This document shows positions 52,235-62,900 of a stretch of DNA of 64,000 nt, piece after piece. Below the pieces are notes generated by a model. It saw only the letters and a program-made list of their open reading frames with translations, was not told the origin of the DNA and did not search any database. Source of the stretch: Amycolatopsis nivea (GTDB lineage: Bacteria > Actinomycetota > Actinomycetes > Mycobacteriales > Pseudonocardiaceae); the NCBI RefSeq assembly GCF_004522235.1, contig NZ_SDLT01000031.1, positions 1 through 64,000 on the forward strand, in the 5' to 3' direction. Every line of letters starts with the position of its first letter. Within the stretch, counting starts at the first letter, position 1. The position numbers and the translations under genes are program-made.

Positions 52235-52965
52235 GCAGAACCGCGCTCGTGACCGGCGGTTCCCGCGGGATCGGCCGGGCGGTCGTACTCCGCCTGGCGC
52301 AGGACGGGTTCGACGTCGCGTTCTGCTATCACAGCAACCAAACTGCGGCGGACATTCTCGTCAAGGAAGTCCTCGACCTGGGCGTGCGCGTCGAAGCGAG
52401 CCAGGTCGACGTCGCTGACGGCGAGGCGGTCACGGCGTGGGTGGAGCGGACGGCAGACGAGTTCGGCGCGCCGGACGCGCTGGTCACCTCGGCCGGGATC
52501 ACCCGGGACGGTTCGCTCGCGCTGATGTCCGAACCGGACTGGTCGAGTGTCCTGCGCACGAACCTCGACGGTGTTTTCCACGCGTGCCGACCCGCTGTGT
52601 TCCGGATGATCAAACGCCGCGCCGGAAGCGTCGTGACGTTGTCCTCGGTGTCCGGCGTGCACGGCAATCCGACGCAGACCAACTACTCGGCGGCCAAGAG
52701 CGGCGTGCTCGGCTTCACCAAGGCGCTGGCCAAGGAAGTCGGCCGTTATGGGGTGCGGGTCAACTCCGTCGCGCCGGGCCTGATCGAGACCGACATGCTC
52801 GGCAAGCTCAGCGAAGCGACCCGCGAGAAGATGCTGCGGGCTGTCCCGCTGCGCCGGTTCGGCACGCCCGAAGAAGTCGCGGACCTGGTGTCGTTCCTGG
52901 TTTCCGACCGCGCTTCCTACATCACCGGCAGCGTCTTCGAGGTCGACGGCGGCTTCGTCGTCTAG
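52231..52965 (+). CDS. 3-ketoacyl-ACP reductase (FabG-like SDR)
   Basis: Short-chain dehydrogenase of 244 residues that reduces the beta-keto group using NADPH. Cofactor motif TGGSRGIGRAV (about 8-18), catalytic serine in TLSSVSGVHGN and Tyr/Lys in NYSAAKSG are all present, as is the terminal YITGSVFEVDGGF. It overlaps the CLF stop by 4 bp (ATGA), so the ACP-KS-CLF-KR genes form one translational unit. Confidence 0.93.
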   Translation: MSRTALVTGGSRGIGRAVVLRLAQDGFDVAFCYHSNQTAADILVKEVLDLGVRVEASQVDVADGEAVTAWVERTADEFGAPDALVTSAGITRDGSLALMSEPDWSSVLRTNLDGVFHACRPAVFRMIKRRAGSVVTLSSVSGVHGNPTQTNYSAAKSGVLGFTKALAKEVGRYGVRVNSVAPGLIETDMLGKLSEATREKMLRAVPLRRFGTPEEVADLVSFLVSDRASYITGSVFEVDGGFVV

Positions 52966-53034
52966 CTGTTCTCTCCCCGCGGCAGCGCTGGCAGCGCGTG
53001 CCGCGTCCTATCCGTGCGCTGGCGAAAGGACGTC

Positions 53035-54405
53035 ATGAGCGCCGACAACGGTTTCATCCCGCGGCTCAAGACCGCGGTTCTGGGCACGGCCGACCGCCCG
53101 CTGGTGTTCGTCGGCAACTTCGAGGTCGAAGAGCAGTGGGCGGTCGACGAGCAGGGGCTGCCCCGGGTGTCCGCCCCGGGCGGCATGGCGGTCGTCAACA
53201 GCATGGACGAGTTCGCGTTGCTGCTGGGCGGGAAAAGGGACCACGTGGTGCTCAAGCACGCGCCGGACCCCGGTTACCGCAGCTATCTGGAAGGCCTCGG
53301 TCTCGACCTGCCGCAGATCCACGTGATCGCGGACCCGGATCCGGCACGCACGGTCAGCCAGGACGCGCTGCACGATCCATGGCTGATCGCCGCGCTCTCC
53401 GCGTTGCGCACCGACGAAGCGCATCTGCTCGCGCACGGTGTCTCCGCGGTGGAGGAAGAACTGTCCACTGCGACGGGGTTGCCGCTGGCCGCTCCGGACG
53501 CGGCTCGGTGCAAGGCGGTGAACAGCAAGATCTACAGCCGCCGCGTCGCGACGAAGCTCGGGTTGCGGCAGCCGAACGGCTGGGCCTGCGACACGCTCGA
53601 ACTGCTCGACGAGGCCGTCACCGCGGCGGGGGCCGTTCTCGCCACCGGACGGAAGGTCGTCGTCAAGGAGGCGTTCGGGGTTTCCGGCAAGGGAATCTCG
53701 GTGGTCTCCGACGAACGCAGGCTCGACCGGTTGCGCCGGATGATCTCCGCGACCGCCCGCCGCAACGGCCGGGACCGGATCGCGTTCGTCATCGAGGAGT
53801 GGGTCGACAAGCGCGCCGACCTCAACTACCAGTTCACCGTGAGCCGCGACGGTTCGGTGCACTTCGACTTCGTCAAGGAGCTGATCACCGAGAACAGCGT
53901 CCACAAAGGACACCGGATCCCGCCGCGGCTGGACGAGGCGCAGCTGGAGACCATCCGGTCCGCGGCGCAGGCGCTCGGCGGACAACTCGCCGCCGATGGC
54001 TACTACGGCGTCGTGGGAGTGGACGCGATCGTCGAACCCGACGGCGGCATCTTCCCAGTGCTGGAAATCAACGCCCGCAACAACATGTCCACCTACCAGG
54101 TGCCGATCCAGGAACGCTTCGTCACCGCGGGAGAGACCGCGATGGCCCGGCACTACTCGCTGCGGCTCGGTGCCAGCATCGGCTTCGACCGGGTCCGCGA
54201 CGTGCTCGGCGAGCTGCTTTTCGACGGTGCGGGCAGCGGCCTGCTGGTGAACAACTTCGCCACCGTCAACGCCGGCGCGCAGACCGCCGACGGGGTGCCG
54301 TTCGCCGGCCGCCTCTACGGCGTGCTCATCGGGGATTCGGTCGCCGAGGTCGACCGGATCGACGCGCGGGTCGAACGCGCGCTGGCCGTCCTGCAGCAGG
54401 ACTGA
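53035..54405 (+). CDS. ATP-grasp ligase with preATP-grasp domain
   Basis: ATP-grasp protein of 456 residues that probably forms an amide bond through an acyl-phosphate. An N-terminal preATP-grasp region (VFVGNFEVEEQWAVD, VVLKHAPDPGYRSY) precedes the ATP-binding core with VVVKEAFGVSGKGISVVSDE, VIEEWVDKRADLNYQFTV and the metal site PVLEINARNNMSTY. The ATG at 53035 has an AAAGGA site. Placed between the PKS genes and the diaminopropionate genes, it may join the acyl chain or another acid to diaminopropionate, as DdaF does in dapdiamide biosynthesis. That link is inferred. Confidence 0.82.
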   Translation: MSADNGFIPRLKTAVLGTADRPLVFVGNFEVEEQWAVDEQGLPRVSAPGGMAVVNSMDEFALLLGGKRDHVVLKHAPDPGYRSYLEGLGLDLPQIHVIADPDPARTVSQDALHDPWLIAALSALRTDEAHLLAHGVSAVEEELSTATGLPLAAPDAARCKAVNSKIYSRRVATKLGLRQPNGWACDTLELLDEAVTAAGAVLATGRKVVVKEAFGVSGKGISVVSDERRLDRLRRMISATARRNGRDRIAFVIEEWVDKRADLNYQFTVSRDGSVHFDFVKELITENSVHKGHRIPPRLDEAQLETIRSAAQALGGQLAADGYYGVVGVDAIVEPDGGIFPVLEINARNNMSTYQVPIQERFVTAGETAMARHYSLRLGASIGFDRVRDVLGELLFDGAGSGLLVNNFATVNAGAQTADGVPFAGRLYGVLIGDSVAEVDRIDARVERALAVLQQD

Positions 54406-54511
54406 TCCCCATGCCGGGAACCCGGGGCGTGGCCGCAGGTCCGCGCGGGGAACCCCGGCGACTGCCCGGACCAGCCCCAGTTTCCGCCCAGCCGAAGAAT
54501 AAGGAAGTTCT

Positions 54512-55549
54512 GTGACCGAAACCGCTACCGTTCCGGAGTTCGCCGTCGTGTCCGGAGCACAGGTGCACCAGGTGCTCGACGGCGCCGAGAAGCAACTGGC
54601 CGAGCTGATCGAGGCGGCTTACCGGCTGCACGGGCAGCAGGCGACCGTCAACCCGCCCTCCTACTTCCTCCGGTTCCCGGACCGGCCGTCCGCGCGCATC
54701 ATCGCGCTGCCCGCCTCGGTCGGCGGGGAGGTCGCGGTGGACGGGGTCAAGTGGATCTCCAGCTTCCCGGAGAACGTCCGCACCGGGCTGCCGCGCGCCT
54801 CGGCCGTGCTGATCCTCAACGACCAGGCGACCGGGTACCCGCTGGCCTGCATGGAAAGCTCGATCATCAGCGCGAGCCGGACCGCGGCGTCGGCGGCGCT
54901 GGCGGCCGACTGGCTCAGCCGCCGGGGCGAACGGCCGCGGCGGCTCGGGTTCGTCGGCACCGGGCTCATCGCGCGTTACGTGCACCGGTTCCTGCTCGGC
55001 ACCGGCTGGGACTTCGACGAGACCGCGGTGTTCGACCTCTCCGCCGAGCACGCCGCCGGCTTCCGGGGCTACCTGGAGGGCACCGGCGCGAGCGGGATCT
55101 CGGTGCGCGAGAGCGCCGAGGAGCTGATCCGCGGCAGCGACCTGATCGTGTTCGCCACCGTGGCCGCGGAACCGCACGTGCACGATCCGGCCTGGTTCGG
55201 CCACAACCCGCTCGTGCTGAACGTTTCCCTGCGCGACCTGTCCACCGAGGTCGTCCTGGCTTCGGCCAACGTGGTCGACGACGTCGAGCACTGCCTCAAG
55301 GCCAACACCTCGGTGCACCTGGCCGAACAGGCCACCGGCGGCCGCGACTTCCTCGACGGCACCCTGTTCGACGTGATGACCGGGGCACTCGCCCTGGACG
55401 CCGACCGGCCGCTGGTGTTCTCACCGTTCGGTCTCGGCGTGCTGGACCTCGCGGTCGGCAAGCACGTCCTGGACGAACTGCGCCGCCGCGGCGAACTGCA
55501 CGAGGTCGGCGACTTCTTCTTCGAACTCGACCGCTACGGCCGGCGCTGA
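54512..55549 (+). CDS. sbnB: SbnB-family diaminopropionate-forming dehydrogenase
   Basis: Ornithine-cyclodeaminase-fold enzyme of 345 residues. SbnB oxidatively cleaves N-(1-amino-1-carboxy-2-ethyl)-glutamate with NAD, releasing L-2,3-diaminopropionate and 2-oxoglutarate. The fold is shown by VDGVKWISSFPENVRTGLPR, the NAD site RLGFVGTGLIARYVHRFL and VLNVSLRDLSTEVV. The GTG has an AAGGAAG site. Its stop overlaps the sbnA start (TGATG), the order of the staphyloferrin B pair reversed. The assignment is strong because the partner is adjacent. Confidence 0.92.
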   Translation: MTETATVPEFAVVSGAQVHQVLDGAEKQLAELIEAAYRLHGQQATVNPPSYFLRFPDRPSARIIALPASVGGEVAVDGVKWISSFPENVRTGLPRASAVLILNDQATGYPLACMESSIISASRTAASAALAADWLSRRGERPRRLGFVGTGLIARYVHRFLLGTGWDFDETAVFDLSAEHAAGFRGYLEGTGASGISVRESAEELIRGSDLIVFATVAAEPHVHDPAWFGHNPLVLNVSLRDLSTEVVLASANVVDDVEHCLKANTSVHLAEQATGGRDFLDGTLFDVMTGALALDADRPLVFSPFGLGVLDLAVGKHVLDELRRRGELHEVGDFFFELDRYGRR

Positions 55550-56526
55550 TGCCGATCATCACCAGTCCGCACGAGTTCAACGTCGACGACCTGTTCGTCG
55601 ACCTGAGCGGGTGTACAGGGCGATCGCTCTACCTCAAGTGCGAGGGCTTCAACTTCGCTGGTTCGATCAAGATCAAAGCAGCGAAGGAGATGATCGACGC
55701 CGCAGAACTGGACGGCACGCTGAGGCCGGGCGCGACCCTCGTGGAGAGTTCGTCGGGCAACCTCGGGGTGGCGCTGAGCCTCGTCGCCACCAGCCGGGGA
55801 TACCGGTTCATCTGTGTCACCGATTCCCGCTGCACCCTCGGCGCCCGGCAGTTGATGCAAACGCTTGGCGCCGAGGTGCACGTGATCACCGAACCGCATC
55901 CGAAAGACGGGCTGCTCGGCGCGCGGATCGCGCACGTGCGGCGGCTGTGCGCCGAGGGCGACGACCGGGTGTGGCTCAACCAGTACGCGAACGCGGGAAA
56001 CTGGCAGGCGCACTACCGCACCACCGGACCGCAGATCGCGAACTCGTTCCCCGGCGCCGACGTGGCGTTCATCGGGGCGGGCACGACCGGCACACTGATG
56101 GGGTGCGCGCGCTACCTGCGCGAACACTGTCCCGGAATGCGCGTGGTGGCCATCGACACTGTGGGTTCGGTAACCTTCGGAACCCCGGCCGCCCCCCGGA
56201 TGATCCCCGGACTCGGCACCGGCGTCCGGCCGGCGCTGCTCGACGAGTCCTATGTGGACGATGTGGTGCACGTGCCGGAACTCGCGACCGTGCGGATGTG
56301 CCGCAGGCTCGTCCGGGCGGGGTTCCTGTTCGGCGGCTCAACCGGCACCGTCGTCGCCGGGGCGCTGCACTGGCTCGACCGGCACGAGCACGGCGAAAGC
56401 CTCACCGCGGTGGCGGTCTCCCCCGATCTCGGCGACCGCTACCTGGACACGGTCTACCACGACCAGTGGGTGGCCGACCTCTACGGAGACGCGGCGCTCG
56501 CCCCGGCCGCCGCGCTCGGGAGCTAG
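55549..56526 (+). CDS. sbnA: SbnA-family N-(aminocarboxyethyl)glutamate synthase
   Basis: PLP enzyme of 325 residues of the cysteine-synthase fold. SbnA condenses O-phosphoserine with glutamate to give the intermediate used by SbnB. The cofactor lysine is K41 in NFAGSIKIKAAKEM, with the substrate loop ESSSGNLGVAL and the phosphate-binding GAGTTGTLMGCARYL. Near the end GGSTGTVVAGAL is typical. It begins at the last base of the sbnB stop. Confidence 0.92.
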   Translation: MPIITSPHEFNVDDLFVDLSGCTGRSLYLKCEGFNFAGSIKIKAAKEMIDAAELDGTLRPGATLVESSSGNLGVALSLVATSRGYRFICVTDSRCTLGARQLMQTLGAEVHVITEPHPKDGLLGARIAHVRRLCAEGDDRVWLNQYANAGNWQAHYRTTGPQIANSFPGADVAFIGAGTTGTLMGCARYLREHCPGMRVVAIDTVGSVTFGTPAAPRMIPGLGTGVRPALLDESYVDDVVHVPELATVRMCRRLVRAGFLFGGSTGTVVAGALHWLDRHEHGESLTAVAVSPDLGDRYLDTVYHDQWVADLYGDAALAPAAALGS

Positions 56527-56645
56527 TACCACTCGAAATCGAGGTGCCACGCCCAGTGTGCGCACGATCACGAGGAGCCATCCTTAGACCGTCCGGCTTG
56601 CCGCCTGCGCGGCGGGAGGCCTGAAGCGGCCCAAGGAGTTCGGCA

Positions 56646-57932
56646 TTGCGAACGCTACCTCTGCTCCGTCTCGCGCGCTGGTGTGCCGGACACCCCGGCC
56701 CGGTGCTGTGCGCGTGGCTGCTGTTCCTGGTCGTGGCGGCGAGCGAAGACCTCGCCGCCCCGGCCGGCAGCTCGGCGGCGCCCGCCGGTTCCGTCCTCGG
56801 GGTCGGCTGCCTGCTCACCGCGCTGCTGCTGGTGCTGGTGCTGGGTTCGCCGCGGCTGGCCGCGATCGCGTTCGGCTACCTCGCGACCGTCGGGGCAGGC
56901 GCGCTCGGCGTGCTGACGGCGGTCGCCGAAGGAACGGGTTCGTTCGGCAGCTGGAACCTCGTTCTCCTGCCCGGCATCACGAGCGCCGCCAACCATCTGC
57001 TGTTCGCGGTCCGCAGGCAGCAGGAGATGCCGCCGGGCAAGCACGACGCGTCCGACACCGCGCAGATCGTCGCCTCGACCGCCGGACGGACCGCGCTCGT
57101 CACCGGGCTCGCGATGCTTTCCGCGATGACCGGGCTGTATCTGACCGGCGAGCCGCAGGTCATGCGGTTGGCGGCGGCCGTGGTCCTGGTCATCCTGGTG
57201 GAAGCCGCCGCGGCGCTCACCTTGCTTCCGGTGCTGCTGACCCGGATCGCGCTTCCGGTGAAGAGAGCGTTCCAGTGGCACTGGCTGCCCCGGTTCGTCG
57301 CCCGCCTGCCCGCGAGCTGGCGTTACCGCACCGCAGCGGGACTCATCGGCGCGCTGGCCTGCACTGCCGCGGCGCTCGGCTACGTCGTCTACCGCTACCT
57401 CGAATCGCCGACGCTGCCGCCGTTGCCGTTGGCGTTGCTGATCGGGCTGACGTCGTTGGCGGTGATCACGGCTTTCCGCCCGTTCGTGGTCGCACTGACG
57501 ACCGCGGTGCTTTCAGTGCTGTCCGCGCTTTTCGCGCTGACCATGCTCACCTGCATGAACCCGCCGACCCCGACCTGGCTGCCGGTGGCGCTCGTAGCGG
57601 TGCTCGCCGCGCCCACGACCGACATGCATGTCTGTCTGCTGCACCACTTCCGCGTCGAGGCGCTGACCGGGATGTCGCCGCAGCACGTGCTCGCGGAGGG
57701 GCTGCGCCGCGGCACCGTGGCGATCTCCAGCGCCAGCGTGGTGTCCATCGGGGTCTTCAGCGCGCTCGGGATCGCCGGCAGCGGCGAGCTGAGCGAGTTC
57801 GGCTGGGCAGCCGCGGCGGCGCTGGCGATCGACGTGCTGGTGATCCGGCTGGTGCTGCTGCCCTTGCTGCTCTCGCTAGCCGGCCCGGTCCGCTGGTGGC
57901 GGCGGACCGGGCCGGGGGCTGCACGAAAGTGA
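56646..57932 (+). CDS. Shortened MMPL/RND-type membrane transporter
   Basis: Membrane protein of 428 residues with about twelve hydrophobic segments. The MMPL-type beginning (LARWCAGHPGPVLCAWLLFL) and GRTALVTGLAMLSAMTGLYL, HVLAEGLRRGTVAISSASVV helices are recognisable. The family is normally 700 residues or more with two large outside domains; both seem to be missing here, leaving the helices alone. The usual Asp pair for proton relay is not obvious. A role in exporting the cluster's product is likely from position. The TTG start has AAGGAG at 8 bp. It meets the opposing ABC gene with only 9 bp between stops. Confidence 0.75.
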   Translation: MRTLPLLRLARWCAGHPGPVLCAWLLFLVVAASEDLAAPAGSSAAPAGSVLGVGCLLTALLLVLVLGSPRLAAIAFGYLATVGAGALGVLTAVAEGTGSFGSWNLVLLPGITSAANHLLFAVRRQQEMPPGKHDASDTAQIVASTAGRTALVTGLAMLSAMTGLYLTGEPQVMRLAAAVVLVILVEAAAALTLLPVLLTRIALPVKRAFQWHWLPRFVARLPASWRYRTAAGLIGALACTAAALGYVVYRYLESPTLPPLPLALLIGLTSLAVITAFRPFVVALTTAVLSVLSALFALTMLTCMNPPTPTWLPVALVAVLAAPTTDMHVCLLHHFRVEALTGMSPQHVLAEGLRRGTVAISSASVVSIGVFSALGIAGSGELSEFGWAAAAALAIDVLVIRLVLLPLLLSLAGPVRWWRRTGPGAARK

Positions 57933-57941
57933 ACCGGGGAA

Positions 57942-58898
57942 TCACCCCGTGGTCGGGTGTCCGGTGAGGTCGAGGAAGGCTTCGTCGAGAGTCGGCCTGC
58001 GGAGCGCGAAGTCCGCCAGTGCGACGCCGCGTTCGTGCAACGCGTTCGCCGCCGCGGCGATCCCGCCGCTCTCGTCGAGCAGTTCGAGCGAGATGCTGCA
58101 CCGGCGTTCGTCCACGACCGGGACGCCCACCGCGACCGGCGTCAGCGCCGCCACCGCGTCCGCGAGACCTTCGGGGTGGGCGACAGCGACCTCCAGCCGT
58201 TCCCGGCCGACCTTGCGCTTGAGCTCGTCCGCGGTTCCTTCCGCGACGCTCCGGCCCTTGTCGATGACCACGATCCGGTCGGCGAGGTAGTCGGCTTCCT
58301 CGAGGTACTGCGTGGTGAGCAGGACCGTGACGCCTTCGCTGACCAGCTCGCGGACCATCGTCCACAAGCCCATCCGGCTCGCCGGGTCGAGCCCCGTGGT
58401 CGGTTCGTCCAGGAAGAGCACCGACGGACGCGCCACGAGACAGGTCGCGAGGTCCAGGCGGCGGCGCATCCCGCCGGAGTAGGTCCCGACCGCGCGGTCG
58501 GCGGCCTCGGCGAGGTTGAACCGCTCCAGCAGTTCTCCCGCGCGGGCGCGTGCTCCTCGGCGGCCGAGGTGCAGAAGACGGCCGAGCAGCACCAGGTTCT
58601 GGCGGCCGGTCAACAGTTCGTCCACAGCCGCGTACTGGCCCGCGAGGGCGATGTGCCGCTGGACCTGTTTGCGTTCCCGCATGATGTCGTGCCCGGCGAC
58701 CAGCGCGCGGCCGCCGTCCGGCGGGAGCAGGGTCGCGAGCATCCGGACGGTGGTGGTTTTGCCCGCGCCGTTGGGACCGAGCAAGCCCAGCACCGTGCCG
58801 GGCGGGACGGCGAGGTCGACGCCGGCGAGCGCTTCGTGGTCGCCGTAGCGTTTGCGGAGCCCTTCGGCTTCGATCGCGAGTTCTCCGTGCGGTGTCAT
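57942..58898 (-). CDS. DrrA-like ABC exporter ATPase
   Basis: ATP-binding subunit of 318 residues of the daunorubicin-resistance type. Walker A GPNGAGKTTTVRML, signature YSGGMRRRLDLA, Walker B VLFLDEPTTGLDP and the DrrA-type C-terminal domain (RRPTLDEAFLDLTGHPT) are present. The start is 1 bp from the stop of the MbtH gene. With the permease it should export the cluster's product and give self-resistance. Confidence 0.93.
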   Translation of the reverse strand: MTPHGELAIEAEGLRKRYGDHEALAGVDLAVPPGTVLGLLGPNGAGKTTTVRMLATLLPPDGGRALVAGHDIMRERKQVQRHIALAGQYAAVDELLTGRQNLVLLGRLLHLGRRGARARAGELLERFNLAEAADRAVGTYSGGMRRRLDLATCLVARPSVLFLDEPTTGLDPASRMGLWTMVRELVSEGVTVLLTTQYLEEADYLADRIVVIDKGRSVAEGTADELKRKVGRERLEVAVAHPEGLADAVAALTPVAVGVPVVDERRCSISLELLDESGGIAAAANALHERGVALADFALRRPTLDEAFLDLTGHPTTG

Positions 58899-58899
58899 G

Positions 58900-59103
58900 T
58901 CAGCCTGCTTCCCGGATGTTCTCGGGCGACAGATCGGTCCAGTGGCCCGAAATGTGCGCGAGGGCTTCTTCGCGGCTGCTCTCCCCGAGCGAAACCCGCC
59001 AGCCGGGCGGGACTTCCGCGAAGGAGGGCCAAAGACTGTACTGCCGGGCGTCGTTGACCAGGACGAGGAAAGCGCCGTTCTGGTCGTCGAACGGGTTTGT
59101 CAT
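58900..59103 (-). CDS. MbtH-like protein
   Basis: Small NRPS helper of 67 residues that binds adenylation domains and aids folding or activity. Family signatures are NPFDDQNGAFLVLVNDARQY, SLWPSFAEVPPGW and HWTDLSPENIRE. It lies between the two exporter genes, and an NRPS is upstream on the same strand. Confidence 0.95.
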   Translation of the reverse strand: MTNPFDDQNGAFLVLVNDARQYSLWPSFAEVPPGWRVSLGESSREEALAHISGHWTDLSPENIREAG

Positions 59104-59120
59104 TGCGTACTCCGGATCGG

Positions 59121-59933
59121 TTAGGCGAGGCGGTAACGGCGGAAGCTCAGCAGGGTCGCCGCGGCGAAGAGGACGACCAGCGTCACCGCGACGACGACCC
59201 CGGGATGCTGGGCGGGGAACGAACTGTCCGCGGGCACCGGCACGCCCCACAGCTGGCGGCACAGCGTGGTGACGGAGCTGACCGGATTCCATTCGGCGAT
59301 CGGCCGGACCCACGACGGCAGCTGGCTGACCGCCATGAACGCGTTGGAGAGAAAGGAAAGCCCGAGGGTCAGCACCGCGCCGACGCCGTCGATGGATTCG
59401 GGATTGCCCATGGTCAGCCCGAGCAGCACGCCGACCCAGATCATCACGTAGAGGAACAGCGCGAGCACAGCCAATCCGGCGAGCAGCGCGGGGAACCCGG
59501 CGTGCACGCGGCCGCCGACCGCCAGTCCGATCCCGGTGACGATCGCCAGCGCGACGAAGCCGACCAGCGCGTCGCCGATGGTGTGGCCGAACAGCACGGC
59601 GGGACGGGAAATCGGCAGCGAGCGGAACCGGTCGGTCAGGCCGCCTTTGAGGTCCATCGCCACCGCGATCGCGGTCGGTGCGACGCCGGCGAGGCCCACC
59701 TGCATGAGCGCGGCCGGGAAGAGGAACTCCGGATAGCTGCCGCCGCCTTCGACGCTCACCGCGCCTTTGAAGACGTAGCCGATGGCCAGCATGGTGATCA
59801 GCGAATTCAGCGTGATCGCGAGGAGCCGGCCCGGCACCTTGCGCAGGTGGGTCAACCGGCGACCCGCCAGTGCGAATGTCTCGACGAGCGCCGCTGCCCG
59901 CGGAGTGTTCGCCGGGGTGGTCATTGTGGTCAC
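59121..59933 (-). CDS. DrrB-like ABC exporter permease
   Basis: ABC-2 type permease of 270 residues with six hydrophobic segments and the family sequence AVAMDLKGGLTDRFRSLPISR between helices 2 and 3. The GTG at 59933 is favoured over the ATG at 59924 because GAGGAG sits 7 bp upstream and it overlaps the NRPS stop by 4 bp (GTGA). It works with the DrrA-like ATPase two genes downstream. Confidence 0.9.
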   Translation of the reverse strand: MTTMTTPANTPRAAALVETFALAGRRLTHLRKVPGRLLAITLNSLITMLAIGYVFKGAVSVEGGGSYPEFLFPAALMQVGLAGVAPTAIAVAMDLKGGLTDRFRSLPISRPAVLFGHTIGDALVGFVALAIVTGIGLAVGGRVHAGFPALLAGLAVLALFLYVMIWVGVLLGLTMGNPESIDGVGAVLTLGLSFLSNAFMAVSQLPSWVRPIAEWNPVSSVTTLCRQLWGVPVPADSSFPAQHPGVVVAVTLVVLFAAATLLSFRRYRLA

Positions 59934-62900
59934 TGCGACTCCTCGTTGCTCGCCAGCGTTCCGGCCGTCGCGGCGCCGATCTCCGCTTGCGGCCCGGGAT
60001 CCATCAGGTATTCGTGCCCGCATTCGATCCGGTGCGCCCGTACTGGACCGGACACGTGCGGCACCCAGCGGCCCGCTCGTTCGGCCACCTCGGCGTCGGT
60101 CAGGCCTTCGGCGGCAACGAACAGTTCGACCGCGCCGGTGAACCGCGTCGGGCGGTACCGGTGGGCTAGCGCGGCGTTGTTGTCCATCACGGCTAGGACG
60201 CGTGTCATGCGTTCCTCGCCGATGTCGGCCAGTCGGCTGTCTCCCTGCCGCAGCACGGCGATGACGTCGGCCGGGGTCAGCTCGGTACCGGCTTCGGTGT
60301 CGTGGAAGCCGACGTGCTCCAGGAAATCGACGAGCAGTTCGTGCCGGGACAGTGCGGCTTCGGTCCCGTCCTGCGGGTAACTGTCCAAGATGGACAGTGA
60401 ACCGACCGTTTCGCCTTCGGCTTCGAGGCGTACCGCGAACTCGAAGGCCAGCAGACCGCCGTAGGACCAGCCGAGCAAGTGGTACGGGCCGTGCGGCTGG
60501 AGGCGGCGGATGTGCTTCAGGTAGTCCTCGGCGACCTGCTCGACCGAGTCCGGGAACTGTTCGGCACCGCTGATTCCCGGCGATTGCAGGCCGTAGATCG
60601 GACGGTCCGGCAGGTGCGCGGCCAGCCCGAGGTACGGCAGGCTCAGGCCGAGTCCGGCGTGCAGGCAGAACAGCGGCGGCTTCGTCCCGGTCGGCCGGAT
60701 CGGCAGCACCGGCGCGAACGGGTCCGGCAGGTCCGCGAGATCCGGTTCGGCTCGTTCGGCGAGCGCGGCCAGGCGTTCGATGCTGCCGTGGGTCAGGACG
60801 TCGGCGACTGTCAGCCGGAGTCCGGCTCGTCGGGCCAGTGCGACCAGGCGGACGGATTGCAGGCTGTTGCCGCCCAACTCGAAGAACCCGGTCTGGATGT
60901 CGGGGTCCGCGATACCGAGGGTTTCCGCGAAAGCGGTGCGCAGCAGTTCGACGGTTTCGCTGATGTCCTGGCTGGTTTGTGCGGCCGGAGCGGGCAGGGC
61001 GGAGCGGTCCAGCGAGCCGTCCGGCGCGACTGGGATGGTGTCCAGTTCCGCGAAGGCGGTCGGGATCAAGTAGTCGGGGAGTTCGGTGGCCAGCGCTTCC
61101 CGCAGGGCTAGCGGGTCGACGCCGCGTTCCCACTGCGGGACGACGTAGGCGATCAGCGCGTCATCCTCGGCGATCACCGTGGCTGCGGCGACCGAGGGCT
61201 GGCGGTGCAGGGCCGCTTCGATCTGCCCGAGCGGGACCGCGAAGCCACGCACCTGGGCCTCGCGGATCACTTCGACGGTTCCGTCCAAGCGGATGCGGGC
61301 GGGGAGACCGGTGGGTGCGTCCGCCAAGTACAGCTCTCCTCGGCCACCGCGAGGCACTGGCTGCCGACTCTGGTCGAGGACGTTGGCTTGACGGTGCGCG
61401 AACGGGCGTCCGTTGACTAGAGACAGCCAGCTGGAGGCCGCAGTGCCTTCGCAGTTGAGCGCTCCGTCGAGGAAGCTCTCGCCGAAGTTCACCACCCGGG
61501 TACCCGGTCGCAGCGCCAGCATTTTCGCGATGCTCGGGGTCAGGACCACGACGCTCGGGTCCACCGACGAGGCGAGTTCCGCGATCTCCGCGGCGGGAGC
61601 GACGGTCACCACCGCGCCGACGTGCAACGCGGCGAGCACAACCGGCAGCGCGAACTCGGTGTCCGGTGCCAGGAGACGGTCGCCGGCGGTGAGCGGCAAT
61701 TCCTTCAGCAGAGCGGCGATGGTCGCGGCCAGGGCATCTCGGCTGAAGACCGCGTCTCCGCGATACGCCAGCTCCGCTCCGGGCAGCGACACCTCCAGGT
61801 CGGTGTCGGCGAATCCGGACACGTCCGCGGGGATGGTGTAGCGGGACTCCCCGCTCGGTGTCCAGGCCGCGCCGATGGCGAGGACACCGAAGATCGCTGC
61901 CCAGCGGTCGCGGCCTGGCGGCAGGTCAACGGTCACCGTCTCCCCCGGACCCGCGCCCTGCGCCTGCAAAGCCCGAGCCAGCCGGTTGGCTTGCTCGCGC
62001 AGACCGATGTCCCCTGGCACCAGCAAGCCGTCGGGCACCTCGAGAGCCGGTGCCGCTGGGGTGACTCGCTCGGCTGGAGTGCGCAGGTCGATCCGGCTCA
62101 GCGGCTGCCCGGGGTCTTCGGCGGCGGCCGTCAGGAGAAGCGTCAGCCGGTCGACTAGCAGCTGTGCGGTTTCCGCGGTGAACGCGTCGGCGTTGTATTC
62201 GAGCGTGCCTTCCAGACCGCGCTCGCCCTTGTGCTGGCCCAGCTGGAAGGTCAGGTCGAACTTGAACTTCTTGTGCGTCGGGGCGAGCATTTCGGGTCGC
62301 GCGGTCAGGCTGCCGAGGCCGACTTCCGAGGGCGGGACGTCGTAGAAGGACAGCAGCACTCCGAACAACGGCTGTCGCGACATCGACCTTGCCGGTTGCG
62401 TCGCCTCCAGCAACCGCTCGAACGGCAGATCCTGGTGGGCGTAGGCGGCGAGGTCGGCGTCGCGGACTCGCGCGACCAGTTCGGTGAAGCGCGGATCGCC
62501 GCTGGTGTCGGTGCGCAGGACGAGCGTGTTGACGAAGAAGCCCACGAGGTCGTGCACGGCTTCGTCCGGACGTCCGGCGACCAGGCTGCCGAGCGGAATG
62601 TCGGTTCCCGCGCCCAGGCGGGTGAGCAGGGTGGCCAGTGCGGCTTGGACGACCATGAACAGGCTCGCCCCTTGATCGTGCGCGAGCCGCGCGAGGTCGC
62701 GGTGCACGGTCGAGGACAGCTCGAACTCGATGGTTCCGCCGCGGTAGCCGGCGGAGGCGCGGCGCGGCAGGTCGACCGGCAACGCCAGTTCTCCGGGGAG
62801 TCCCGCGAGCGCTTCCCGCCAGTGCTTCAGCAGGCGGGCGGATTCGCCGTCCTTGGTGTCGTCCAGCAGGGAGTGCTGCCAGACCGAGTAGTCCGCGTAC

